A stretch of DNA of 64,000 nucleotides, from NCBI RefSeq assembly GCF_019219075.1, contig NZ_JAHUWJ010000003.1, forward strand, positions 372,001-436,000. The letters run 5' to 3'. The notes beneath the pieces are model-generated. The model was not told the DNA's origin. It did no database searches and was given only the letters and a program-made list of their open reading frames with translations. Made by a program: the position numbers and the translations under genes. Origin of the DNA: Chitinophaga sp. sic0106 (GTDB lineage Bacteria > Bacteroidota > Bacteroidia > Chitinophagales > Chitinophagaceae). Shown piece after piece: positions 43,621 through 50,902 of this stretch. Within the stretch, counting starts at the first letter, position 1; each line of letters begins with the position of its first letter.

Positions 43621-44778
43621 TTAATTGGCAGAAACACCAACAGCATCGCGCATTTTAGCAACCGGCATCAGCTTTTGCTGCAACCATTTTCTTACCGGTT
43701 CATCATAATATTTTAAACATACCCACGCAATGAGTACGGCACTTATAAAAGTCAGTATGGCATATGGCGCCGCTTCCACCAGCGTAATGCCTTTATTTTT
43801 GCTTACCCAGCCGGTATAGGTATAAATAAGTGGGTAATGGGAGATGTAAATCGGGTAGGAAATATCGCCGAGGAACTTACATATACCTGTGGCGGCTTTG
43901 CCTTCCAGCACGCCACTGGCGCCGAGATAGACAATCAGCGGAAACACCAGGATAATAGTGATACTCTCATACACGCCATTAGCCCACATATTTTCTGCAC
44001 CACCGATGCGTGGCATCCCCAGTACCAGCAGTAACAGCAAGGAACACCAGAGAAATCCATTTTTAAATTGTACCAGTTTGGCGGTGCGGAATAATAATAA
44101 TCCGGCAAAAAACGGAAACAGCAAACGGATAAAACCGATTTTCAGCTGCTGTACACTGAGCGTCCAGCCGCCAATCATTTCGCCGCGCTCACTGGTAATG
44201 GCATAGTAAGCCAGCCAGATGCCGCAGATAGCCACGAGTACCGCCAATGCTGCTTTAGAGAGTTTTCGTATACCCGCTGCATACAGGAAGTTACCGATGT
44301 ATTCAAAAAACAGGGACCAGGCAGGTCCGTTCAGCGGATGCATTTCGTTCCAGCCACGAACATCCATACGGATGGTAATCGGCAGCATGGTAGCACCAAT
44401 CACCATAATCACCAGCAGGTACCACACCGGCACCTCATGGATTTTAGGCCACAGGGGCGAATCCTGGAAATAAAAGAAAATAGCTCCAATCACAGAACCC
44501 ATGACCACCATAGGTTGCAGCCGTATCAGCCGGCGTTTGAAAAAGCCTCCCATCGTCATCTTGCCCCAGCGATCATCGTAGGCATAGCCAATCACAAAGC
44601 CTGACAACAGGAAAAAGAAGTCCACAGCGAGGTAGCCGTGGTTGATCATCAGATCGAGGCTGCTGGTGGCATGGGCCTCCAAAATGTGGAATATCACCAC
44701 TGTAAGGGCTGCCACACCACGAAGGCCGTCCAGAATAGGAAAATGCGGTTTAGACGGTAATGTACCGGTTTTAGTCAT
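43621..44778 (-). CDS. Acyltransferase 3 family membrane protein
   Basis: This protein of about 385 residues belongs to the integral-membrane acyltransferase-3 family, which moves acyl groups onto sugars, glycans or antibiotics. The opening FPILDGLRGVAALTVVIFHILEAH contains the conserved D-GLRG-A and the catalytic-type His, and GYLAVDFFFLLSGFVIGYAY with SGF is also typical. About ten membrane segments follow. The start at 44778 (MTKTGTLPSKPHF) is preferred, although an in-frame start 24 bases earlier exists. The acceptor is unknown. It is a single gene, divergent from the DUF4846 gene. Confidence 0.92.
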   Translation of the reverse strand: MTKTGTLPSKPHFPILDGLRGVAALTVVIFHILEAHATSSLDLMINHGYLAVDFFFLLSGFVIGYAYDDRWGKMTMGGFFKRRLIRLQPMVVMGSVIGAIFFYFQDSPLWPKIHEVPVWYLLVIMVIGATMLPITIRMDVRGWNEMHPLNGPAWSLFFEYIGNFLYAAGIRKLSKAALAVLVAICGIWLAYYAITSERGEMIGGWTLSVQQLKIGFIRLLFPFFAGLLLFRTAKLVQFKNGFLWCSLLLLLVLGMPRIGGAENMWANGVYESITIILVFPLIVYLGASGVLEGKAATGICKFLGDISYPIYISHYPLIYTYTGWVSKNKGITLVEAAPYAILTFISAVLIAWVCLKYYDEPVRKWLQQKLMPVAKMRDAVGVSAN

Positions 44779-44947
44779 AACAGTTCGTTTGGGAATGGGC
44801 ATTAAGATAATACGCCCAATTATTTACTGTCTGACTTTTTTTACAGGCGGTAAGCCGGCGGTCACTTGCAGAGCAGCTTCCGCGACGTTGGCCAGTCGAA
44901 ATATGGAATTTTGCAACTTTAGCATCTATCTATCAAAAGCATCCTGC

Positions 44948-45715
44948 ATGAAACTACTGCTTCTCCTCTTGTTACCCTTCAGCTCCTTCGCCCAAACCGT
45001 GGGCAAAATACCGGCTCCCACCGGGTTTGATCGCACTGCTGTTACCAACGGTTCCTTTGGGCAATGGTTGCGTACCATCTCCCTGAAACAAGATAAAACG
45101 GTGTACCTCTACAACGGACAACCTAAACAAAATCAGCAGGCGCAGGCCGCCGTACTCAATATCAGTGTAGGTAAAAAGGATTTGCAGCAGTGTGCGGATG
45201 CCGTGATGCGCCTGCGTGCCGAGTGGTTATATGCACATCAGCAGTATAAACAGATTGCGTTTCACGCAACGGACGGCACGCTGCTCGACTACGCCGCATG
45301 GCAGCAGGGATGCAGGTTTCAGCTGAAAAATCAGCGACTGGTAAAAGTATGTAATCAGGAACAAGGGAATAGCAAAACAGGGTTTCAGGCTTACCTGGAG
45401 CTGGTTTTCAGCTATGCAGGTACCACTTCTTTACAAAAAGAACTGGTACCTGCCGCCGGTAGTACGTTACAGCCAGGTGATGTGTTTGTCCAGGGTGGAT
45501 CACCGGGCCATGCGGTAATCGTGATGGACGTGATTACCAATCGTACAGGGAAAAAGAAATTTATGCTGGCGCAAAGCTATATGCCTGCGCAGGATATTCA
45601 TATTCTGAAAAATCCGGCTGATGGCAGCTGCTGGTACGATGAAAATTTTGGTTCCCTGCTCGAAACGCCGGAATGGACGTTCAACAGTAAAGCCCTGCAT
45701 CACTGGCCGGAATAA
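44948..45715 (+). CDS. DUF4846-family secreted protein
   Basis: This 255-residue protein has a signal peptide (KLLLLLLLPFSSFAQ, 1-16) and matches the DUF4846 family as I recall it: GSFGQWLRTISLKQDKTVYLYNGQPK, a central DAVMRLRAEWLYAHQQY and a C-terminal LQPGDVFVQGGSPGHAVIVMDV and LAQSYMPAQDIHILKNP. The GHAVIVMD segment with a conserved His suggests a papain-like or NlpC/P60-like fold, but the function is unknown. ATG 44948 is chosen since it starts the signal peptide; upstream in-frame sequence overlaps the acyltransferase promoter. Confidence 0.85.
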   Translation: MKLLLLLLLPFSSFAQTVGKIPAPTGFDRTAVTNGSFGQWLRTISLKQDKTVYLYNGQPKQNQQAQAAVLNISVGKKDLQQCADAVMRLRAEWLYAHQQYKQIAFHATDGTLLDYAAWQQGCRFQLKNQRLVKVCNQEQGNSKTGFQAYLELVFSYAGTTSLQKELVPAAGSTLQPGDVFVQGGSPGHAVIVMDVITNRTGKKKFMLAQSYMPAQDIHILKNPADGSCWYDENFGSLLETPEWTFNSKALHHWPE

Positions 45716-45757
45716 GGATTACACACCGCTGAATACATCCACCTCCAGGTTTACAAT
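45715..45757 (-). pseudogene. Relic of the 3' end of an SDR gene
   Basis: In the gap after the SDR gene, 45715-45736 repeats 45768-45789 (the last codons of the SDR gene and the bases after its stop) with two changes, and similarity continues to about 45757 with a small deletion. Read on the minus strand it gives VNLEVDVFSGV and a stop, against VNVDGGFSVFSGV and a stop in the intact gene. This is best explained by a tandem duplication of the SDR 3' end followed by decay. Confidence 0.65.
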
Positions 45758-45771
45758 TGAGCCGGGCAGGA

Positions 45772-46575
45772 TTATACACCGCTAAATACAGAGAAGCCAC
45801 CATCTACGTTTACGACTGCACCGGTCACAAAGCGCGACTCATCACTTAGCAGCCATACCAGTGCACCGTTGAGTTCTTCCGCCTCGCCGAAACGCTTGTA
45901 AGGTGTGTTTTGCAGCACCAGGTTACCTCTTTCGGTGTAGCTGCCATCAGGATTGGTGAGCAGGGCACGGTTTTGTTCTGTCAGGAAAAAGCCCGGTGCG
46001 ATGGCGTTCATGCGGAGCTTATCGCCGTAGCGGTTTGCCATTTCAACGGCGAACCATTGGGTGTAGCAATCAATAGCAGCCTTACCCAGGCTGTATCCCA
46101 TTACTTTGGTGATAACACGTTTTGCACTCATGGAGGAGATGTTGACGATGCTGCCGCCGCCGTTTGCAGCAATCTGGCGACCAAAAATCTGAGTAGGCAG
46201 CAGCGTGCCCCAGAGGTTCAGGTCCATGGCGCGGCGCATGCCGTTCATATCCAGTGAAAAAATGTCCTGGTCCGGTTGCAGGATAGCTTCCGGGATATTG
46301 CCGCCGGCAGCGTTCACCAGTCCGTCGATCCGGCCAAAGTGTGCGACTATTTTTTCACAGGCTGCCACCAGGTCGGCTTCGTTGAGTACATCCGCCTGTA
46401 CAGCGAGGGCGCTGCCTCCGTCCTGGTTAATTTGGGCTGCTCTTTCTTCCGCCACCTGGATGTTACGCCCCAGGATGGCCACTTTGCCGCCTGCACGATG
46501 TATACCTTCTACAAATGATTTTCCTAAGATACCAGTACCACCAGTAACAACAATTACGTTTCCGTTCAGATTCAT
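45772..46575 (-). CDS. SDR-family oxidoreductase, probable D-mannonate (fructuronate) oxidoreductase
   Basis: This 267-residue classical short-chain dehydrogenase has the NAD-binding motif VVTGGTGILGKSF (residues 8-20), NAAGG near 90, the catalytic Ser in IVNISSMSAKR and the Tyr-Lys pair in GYSLGKAAID, and a C terminus with GAVVNVDGGFSVFSGV. Bacteroidota often carry an SDR enzyme beside uxuA that interconverts D-fructuronate and D-mannonate, and here the uxuA gene lies 24 bases upstream, so that role is inferred. Assignment by sequence alone would only say SDR. The gene is followed by a decayed copy of its own 3' end. Confidence 0.85.
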   Translation of the reverse strand: MNLNGNVIVVTGGTGILGKSFVEGIHRAGGKVAILGRNIQVAEERAAQINQDGGSALAVQADVLNEADLVAACEKIVAHFGRIDGLVNAAGGNIPEAILQPDQDIFSLDMNGMRRAMDLNLWGTLLPTQIFGRQIAANGGGSIVNISSMSAKRVITKVMGYSLGKAAIDCYTQWFAVEMANRYGDKLRMNAIAPGFFLTEQNRALLTNPDGSYTERGNLVLQNTPYKRFGEAEELNGALVWLLSDESRFVTGAVVNVDGGFSVFSGV

Positions 46576-46599
46576 TGCGTATATTTTTCTAAAATTATT

Positions 46600-47793
46600 T
46601 TACTGACTCAGCATCCCTTTGATGCCTTTCTCTAAACCGTTCAGTTCTGCGAGGCCTTTCAAACGGCCTATCAGCGAGTATCCCGGGTAAGTGTTAAAAT
46701 CGAAGTCGGTCCAGATCTTATGGCCATGATCCGGGCGTACGGGGATGGCTACATCTGCACGCCCCAGCTGCTGCCTTCTGAGCTGTTCCAGCACTACCTG
46801 CTTCATCACCTGTACCATATCTGTGCTGCCTTTGAGATGCTCTGCCTCGTAGAAGCTACCTTCCGTATCATGCTGCACATTGCGCAGGTGCAGGAAGTGG
46901 ATGTGACTGCCGAGGCGGGCAATCATACCTGGCAAATCATTGCTGGTATTAGCTCCCAGCGAACCCGTACAAAAGGTAATTCCGTTGGATGGGGACGGGC
47001 ACATCTCGATCAGCTCCCGTAAATCCGCTTCTGTGCATACTACCCTTGGCAGGCCCAGTATGGCAAACGGCGGATCATCCGGGTGGATGCACATTTTCAC
47101 GCCCAGTCGCTCCGCTGCCGGTATGATATTTTGCAGGAAGTACGCGAGGTTTTCCTTGAGCTTCACCGCGTCTATGTCTTTATACCGGGCTAAATGCTCC
47201 TTAAACTGGGTGATGGTAAACACTTCATCAGTGCCTGGCAGGCCCGCCAGGATGGTGCGGATCAGCGTTTGTTGCTCTTCTTCGTTTAGTCCGTCCAGGT
47301 ATTTTTTGGCAGATGCCTGTTCCGCAGGGGTAAAGTCATCGAAAGCACCGGGGCGTTCCAACAGGTAGAGGTCAAACGCCATGAGCGCCGGGCGATGGAA
47401 TCGCAGGGCAGATACGCCATTGGGGAGCCGGAAATCCAGGTGGGTACGGGTCCAGTCGAGTACCGGCATAAAGTTATAGCACACCGTTTTAATGCCTGCT
47501 TCTGCCAGGTTGGTGAGTGTGTTAATATAGTTGGCGATCATCACATCCCGCTGCGGGCCGGCGATTTTTATGGACTCGTGTACATTCACGCTTTCCACCA
47601 CGCTCCAGGTGAGGCCATGGGCTTCAATTTCCTGTTGCCGCTCGCGGATAGCTGCCGGTGTCCATACTTCGCCGCATGGGATATGATGCAGGGCGGTTAC
47701 CACGCCGGTAACGCCTGTTTGTCGGATGGCTGCCAGCGTTACAGGGTCTGAAGGCCCGAACCAGCGCAGGGTTTGTTCAAGATCTTTCATCAT
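46600..47793 (-). CDS. uxuA: Mannonate dehydratase
   Basis: This enzyme of about 397 residues dehydrates D-mannonate to 2-keto-3-deoxygluconate in uronate catabolism. The TIM-barrel family is recognised from LEQTLRWFGPSDPVTLAAIRQ and GVVTALHHIPCGEVW at the N terminus, and the metal-site motifs KMCIHPDDPPF, ITFCTGSLGA, HFLHLRNV and IPVRPDHGHKIW. The start at 47793 (MMKDLEQT) is favoured over an in-frame start 27 bases upstream because it opens directly on the conserved region. It precedes the SDR gene and is divergent from a LacI regulator. No uronate isomerase gene is seen in this window. Confidence 0.96.
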   Translation of the reverse strand: MMKDLEQTLRWFGPSDPVTLAAIRQTGVTGVVTALHHIPCGEVWTPAAIRERQQEIEAHGLTWSVVESVNVHESIKIAGPQRDVMIANYINTLTNLAEAGIKTVCYNFMPVLDWTRTHLDFRLPNGVSALRFHRPALMAFDLYLLERPGAFDDFTPAEQASAKKYLDGLNEEEQQTLIRTILAGLPGTDEVFTITQFKEHLARYKDIDAVKLKENLAYFLQNIIPAAERLGVKMCIHPDDPPFAILGLPRVVCTEADLRELIEMCPSPSNGITFCTGSLGANTSNDLPGMIARLGSHIHFLHLRNVQHDTEGSFYEAEHLKGSTDMVQVMKQVVLEQLRRQQLGRADVAIPVRPDHGHKIWTDFDFNTYPGYSLIGRLKGLAELNGLEKGIKGMLSQ

Positions 47794-47846
47794 GATCGTA
47801 TGATTATAACATATTTTCAAAACGTGGGAATAAAAATAGTAAAAAT

Positions 47847-47860
47847 AACAATCGATTGTT
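47847..47860. promoter_or_regulatory. LacI-type operator 1
   Basis: AACAATCGATTGTT is a perfect 14-base palindrome with the central CG typical of LacI-family operators. It lies 54 bases from the uxuA start. Confidence 0.75.
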
Positions 47861-47906
47861 TTTATTTTAGGGAGATAATAACTGCGGCTTGGGCATAATA
47901 TTCAAG

Positions 47907-47927
47907 TACCTTTAACAACCGATTGTT
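47907..47927. promoter_or_regulatory. LacI-type operator 2 overlapping the regulator's promoter
   Basis: AACAACCGATTGTT at 47914-47927 matches operator 1 with one change. It lies just after TACCTTTA (47907-47914), a one-mismatch form of the -7 element, and 10 bases before the regulator start, so autorepression is likely. The two operator centres are 67 bases apart. Confidence 0.65.
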
Positions 47928-47937
47928 ATTTATCTAC

Positions 47938-48948
47938 ATGAAGCAAAGGGAAACGACCATATACGATATTGCGGAAAAGCTGGGCCTGGCAGCCTCTACC
48001 ATCAGCCGTGGACTGAAGGGGCATCATACGGTGAGCCAGAAAACGCAGCGCAAAATTATAGCTACAGCGGAGGCCATGGGCTACCGCTCCAACAGTATCG
48101 CGGCCAGTTTGCGGACAAACAGCACGCAAACCATAGGGGTGATAGTGCCCCGGCTGGACAGCTACCTGATGTCGCAGATCATTGCCGGCATGGAAAAGGT
48201 TACCAGCGAGGCGGGTTACAACCTGCTCATCAGTCAGTCCCGCGAGGTGGCTGCCAACGAAGCCCGCAGCGTGCAATCCATGCTCAACAGCCGCGTAGAT
48301 GCCCTGCTGGTATCCCTGGCGGAGCATACCGTGGATTTCACTCCCTTTGAAGCCTGCAAAGCCAAAGGCGTACCATTGGTGTTTTTCGACCGCGTGCCGG
48401 CCAACACCGATCAGCTCTGCATCACCATCAACAACGAATTGGCAGGCTACCAGGCCACGCGCCACCTGCTGGACCAGGGCGCCCGGAAAATCATGTTTAT
48501 AGCCGGTAGTCTCCGCCGGAACGTTTATGAACAAAGGCTGGCAGGCTACAAAAAAGCACTGACATCTGCCAAAATCAAATTTAACCAGGAGCATATTATC
48601 ATCAACGACCTCACGGAGGCAGCTGGCATACGCGCTGCCAAAGCAGTGGTGGGTTTGCATGCCGACGGTGTGGTGGTCACCAACGACATCTGCGCGGCCG
48701 CCTGCATGAATGAAGTGCAGCGCCTTGGCCTGCGTGTACCCCAACAAGTGAAGTTTACCGGTTTTAACAACGACTTCATTTCCCGCCTCGTAACCCCTGC
48801 ACTCAGCACCATCCATTACCCGGGTATTGAAATGGGGGAAGTGGCGGCACGCAATGTGCTGGCACACCTGAAAGGGAATATTGATATTTCACAAATGGAG
48901 AATATTGTGATTAAGTCGAGTTTGATAACGAGGGAATCCTCCCTGTGA
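47938..48948 (+). CDS. LacI-family transcriptional regulator of the mannonate genes
   Basis: This regulator of about 336 residues has the LacI N-terminal HTH (TIYDIAEKLGLAASTISRGLKG, about 6-27) and hinge region (GYRSNSIAASLRTNSTQTIGV), followed by a periplasmic-binding-protein-like sensor domain (about 60-330) with VDALLVSLAEHT, VFFDRVP and GVVVTNDICAAACMNEVQRLGLRVPQQVKFTGFNND. ATG 47938 is chosen because it begins the HTH directly. It is divergent from uxuA, and two near-identical palindromes in the 144-base gap fit control of both directions. The inducer is probably a uronate or a metabolite of one. Confidence 0.95.
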   Translation: MKQRETTIYDIAEKLGLAASTISRGLKGHHTVSQKTQRKIIATAEAMGYRSNSIAASLRTNSTQTIGVIVPRLDSYLMSQIIAGMEKVTSEAGYNLLISQSREVAANEARSVQSMLNSRVDALLVSLAEHTVDFTPFEACKAKGVPLVFFDRVPANTDQLCITINNELAGYQATRHLLDQGARKIMFIAGSLRRNVYEQRLAGYKKALTSAKIKFNQEHIIINDLTEAAGIRAAKAVVGLHADGVVVTNDICAAACMNEVQRLGLRVPQQVKFTGFNNDFISRLVTPALSTIHYPGIEMGEVAARNVLAHLKGNIDISQMENIVIKSSLITRESSL

Positions 48949-48961
48949 CATTAAATTTCCC

Positions 48962-49047
48962 GTAGAGCCGCAATGCTTGCGGCTCCTCGCCTTAAACCTA
49001 CTGATCAATTGGCTCTAAAAGGATAGCCACAAGCATTGCGGCTCTAC
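48962..49047. repeat. REP-like palindromic repeat, complete paired copy
   Basis: The left unit at 48962-48990 is identical to the left unit at 33158, including GTAGAGCCGCAATGCTTGCG. The right unit at 49019-49047 is inverted with three changes. The pair follows the LacI gene by 13 bases and could end its transcript as a long hairpin. Confidence 0.85.
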
Positions 49048-49181
49048 AGTCCTCCATTTCCTAAGTATTAACTAATATTTAATATTGCCATGTGACTCAG
49101 CAGCAGTAGCATCTGCATATAAACAAATACTATTTGAAGGGTCTACCACTTCAATTTATTTTTTTCATTTCAAACTTTTAC

Positions 49182-49189
49182 TATTTTTG
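49182..49189 (+). promoter_or_regulatory. Candidate -7 promoter element
   Basis: TATTTTTG fits TAnnTTTG and ends only 8 bases ahead of the ATG at 49198, so the transcript would have almost no leader. Confidence 0.45.
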
Positions 49190-49197
49190 GTCCCCAA

Positions 49198-49578
49198 ATG
49201 AGAGTGGCAATATTTTTCGCATGTTTATCTTTTTTTCTCTTTAAGGGAGATGACCGTGCCTATGCTGCCAGCCACCTGCATAGTTTCTGGAATGTAACCC
49301 TGAAAAATCTCCAGCACAAACAACTCACCAAACTCAACGCTTCCATTATCCAGGATACCAGCCTCGAAGATGAGGAAAAACTGATGATGACGGATGATGT
49401 GGAGTCCGACAGCTGCAGTACCTTCCTTGCCAGGAAATACCGCATCATCGCCTGCTATTACCTGTCACTTGCCAGCTTCTTTGCAGAGCGGGATCTTCAC
49501 AAGTGCTACCATACCCCACCGCCCGACTGGGGACAACTTTCCAACATTTACATTACACAACGCGTACTCAGAATCTGA
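49198..49578 (+). CDS. Small exported protein of unknown function upstream of the RND operon
   Basis: This 126-residue protein starts with a hydrophobic signal-like segment (VAIFFACLSFFLFKG, then AYAASHLHSF with a possible cleavage after AYA). The mature part has an alpha-helical look and four Cys (73, 86 and 103 among them) that might form disulfides in the periplasm. No family was recognised. It lies 223 bases ahead of the RND adaptor gene in the same direction, and similar small exported proteins often precede efflux operons, so an accessory role is possible but unproven. Confidence 0.65.
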   Translation: MRVAIFFACLSFFLFKGDDRAYAASHLHSFWNVTLKNLQHKQLTKLNASIIQDTSLEDEEKLMMTDDVESDSCSTFLARKYRIIACYYLSLASFFAERDLHKCYHTPPPDWGQLSNIYITQRVLRI

Positions 49579-49688
49579 TATCAACCATTATCGGTTGCCA
49601 ATGGTATGCTCCTGCCCTTTTCGCAGGCATAGCCAGCATGCTGTGCGGTAACCGTTTCCACTCACTTTAGGTCACTAATATGCTTTTT

Positions 49689-49752
49689 GCGATTCATCCG
49701 GCGCCTTCGGCACCTGGTAAATCGCGGACAAGTCAGGTCCTGACCCGTCCGC
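49689..49752 (+). promoter_or_regulatory. Two overlapping hairpins ahead of the RND operon
   Basis: Hairpin 1 (49689-49725) has 17 paired positions of which three are mismatched or weak, with GCC-TTC-GGC at its tip as in the hairpin at 20878. Hairpin 2 (49724-49752) pairs GCGGAC with GTCCGC and GTCAGG with CCTGAC. They share bases 49724-49725. The adaptor gene starts 49 bases downstream. No T-run follows, so simple termination is unlikely. Confidence 0.55.
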
Positions 49753-49801
49753 TACGCACGCTGCTGACCAAAATTTTCGCCTTAATTACCCAGATATAAT
49801 C

Positions 49802-50884
49802 ATGAATAAGATCGTCATGTTCACCGGCCTGGTGGGTGTAGTATACGCCACCAGCTGCCAGCCCGCAAAAGTGGAAAAGGAAGAAACCGAAAAATATACG
49901 GTTACCAGTCCTATGGAAGTAGACACTTCCTTTACCAAAGAGTATGTTTCGCAGATCCGCTCTGTTAAAAACATCGAGATCCGCGCCCAGGAAAGAGGGT
50001 TTCTGCAATCCATATACGTGGACGAAGGTCAGTACGTACACGCAGGCCAGGTCCTCTTTAAGCTGATGCCGAATGCCTTCCAGGCAGAACTGCTCAAGGC
50101 AGAGGCTGAAGCTAAAGCCGCCACCATTGAACTGCAAAACACCAAAGCCCTGGTGGATAAAAACATCGTTTCCAAAAACGAGCAGGCAGTAGCACAGGCC
50201 AAACTGGACCAGGCAAATGCAGAAGTATCACTCGCAAAACTGCACCTCTCCTACACGGAAATCAGAGCGCCATTCGACGGCGTCATCGACCGCATTCCTA
50301 AAAAAATAGGCAGTGTGGTAGATGAAGGTGAACTGCTCACCAGCCTCTCCGATAATACCCAGATGTTTGCCTATTTCAACGTTTCCGAACCGGAATACCT
50401 GGAATACCAAACGAATGTAAAGGGTCGCGCCAACAGCAAGGTAAGCCTGCTCCTGGCCAACAACCACCCCCTCGCCTACAAAGGCGATGTGGAAGTGATT
50501 GAAGGGGAATTCGACAACGAAACCGGTAACATCGCCTTCCGCGCCCGCTTCCCGAACCCGGACAAGCTGCTGAAAAACGGTGAAACCGGCAAGGTAATGA
50601 TGACCGTGCCTATGAGTCGCGCCATCATCATCCCGCAAAAAGCCACCTACGAAATCCAGGACAAGAAATACGTATTTGTAGTGGATAAAAACAATGAGGT
50701 AAAATCCCGCAATATCAACATCAGTGGCGAAATGCCGGATGTGTATGTGGTTGGAACCGGTCTTGCCATCACGGATAAAATTCTGCTCGACGGTGTTCAG
50801 AAGGTTAAAGACGACCAAAAAATCAACTACGATTTCAAAAAACCGGAAGAAGTGCTTTCTCACCTGAAATTAAAAGCTGAATAG
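49802..50884 (+). CDS. RND efflux periplasmic adaptor (membrane fusion protein)
   Basis: This 360-residue lipoprotein (signal ending VYATSCQPA, lipobox ATSC, Cys near 19) links the inner membrane pump to the outer membrane channel. The lipoyl-like domain halves are visible as EIRAQERGFLQSIYVDEGQYVHAGQVLFKL (in outline) and SYTEIRAPFDGVIDRIPKKIGSVVDEG, flanking an alpha-helical hairpin (about 95-150, coiled coil). A beta-barrel and membrane-proximal domain follow (GKVMMTVPMSRAIIIPQKATYE). It is the first gene of a three-gene operon; the pump starts 18 bases after its stop. The substrate is likely a drug or toxic small molecule. Confidence 0.95.
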   Translation: MNKIVMFTGLVGVVYATSCQPAKVEKEETEKYTVTSPMEVDTSFTKEYVSQIRSVKNIEIRAQERGFLQSIYVDEGQYVHAGQVLFKLMPNAFQAELLKAEAEAKAATIELQNTKALVDKNIVSKNEQAVAQAKLDQANAEVSLAKLHLSYTEIRAPFDGVIDRIPKKIGSVVDEGELLTSLSDNTQMFAYFNVSEPEYLEYQTNVKGRANSKVSLLLANNHPLAYKGDVEVIEGEFDNETGNIAFRARFPNPDKLLKNGETGKVMMTVPMSRAIIIPQKATYEIQDKKYVFVVDKNNEVKSRNINISGEMPDVYVVGTGLAITDKILLDGVQKVKDDQKINYDFKKPEEVLSHLKLKAE

Positions 50885-50902
50885 CGGCAAAGCCAACTAA
50901 GT

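Noticed and set aside
47926-48867. Open frame on the minus strand opposite the LacI gene (313 codons).
   Set aside because: It overlaps a clear HTH/sensor gene completely and shows no domain.
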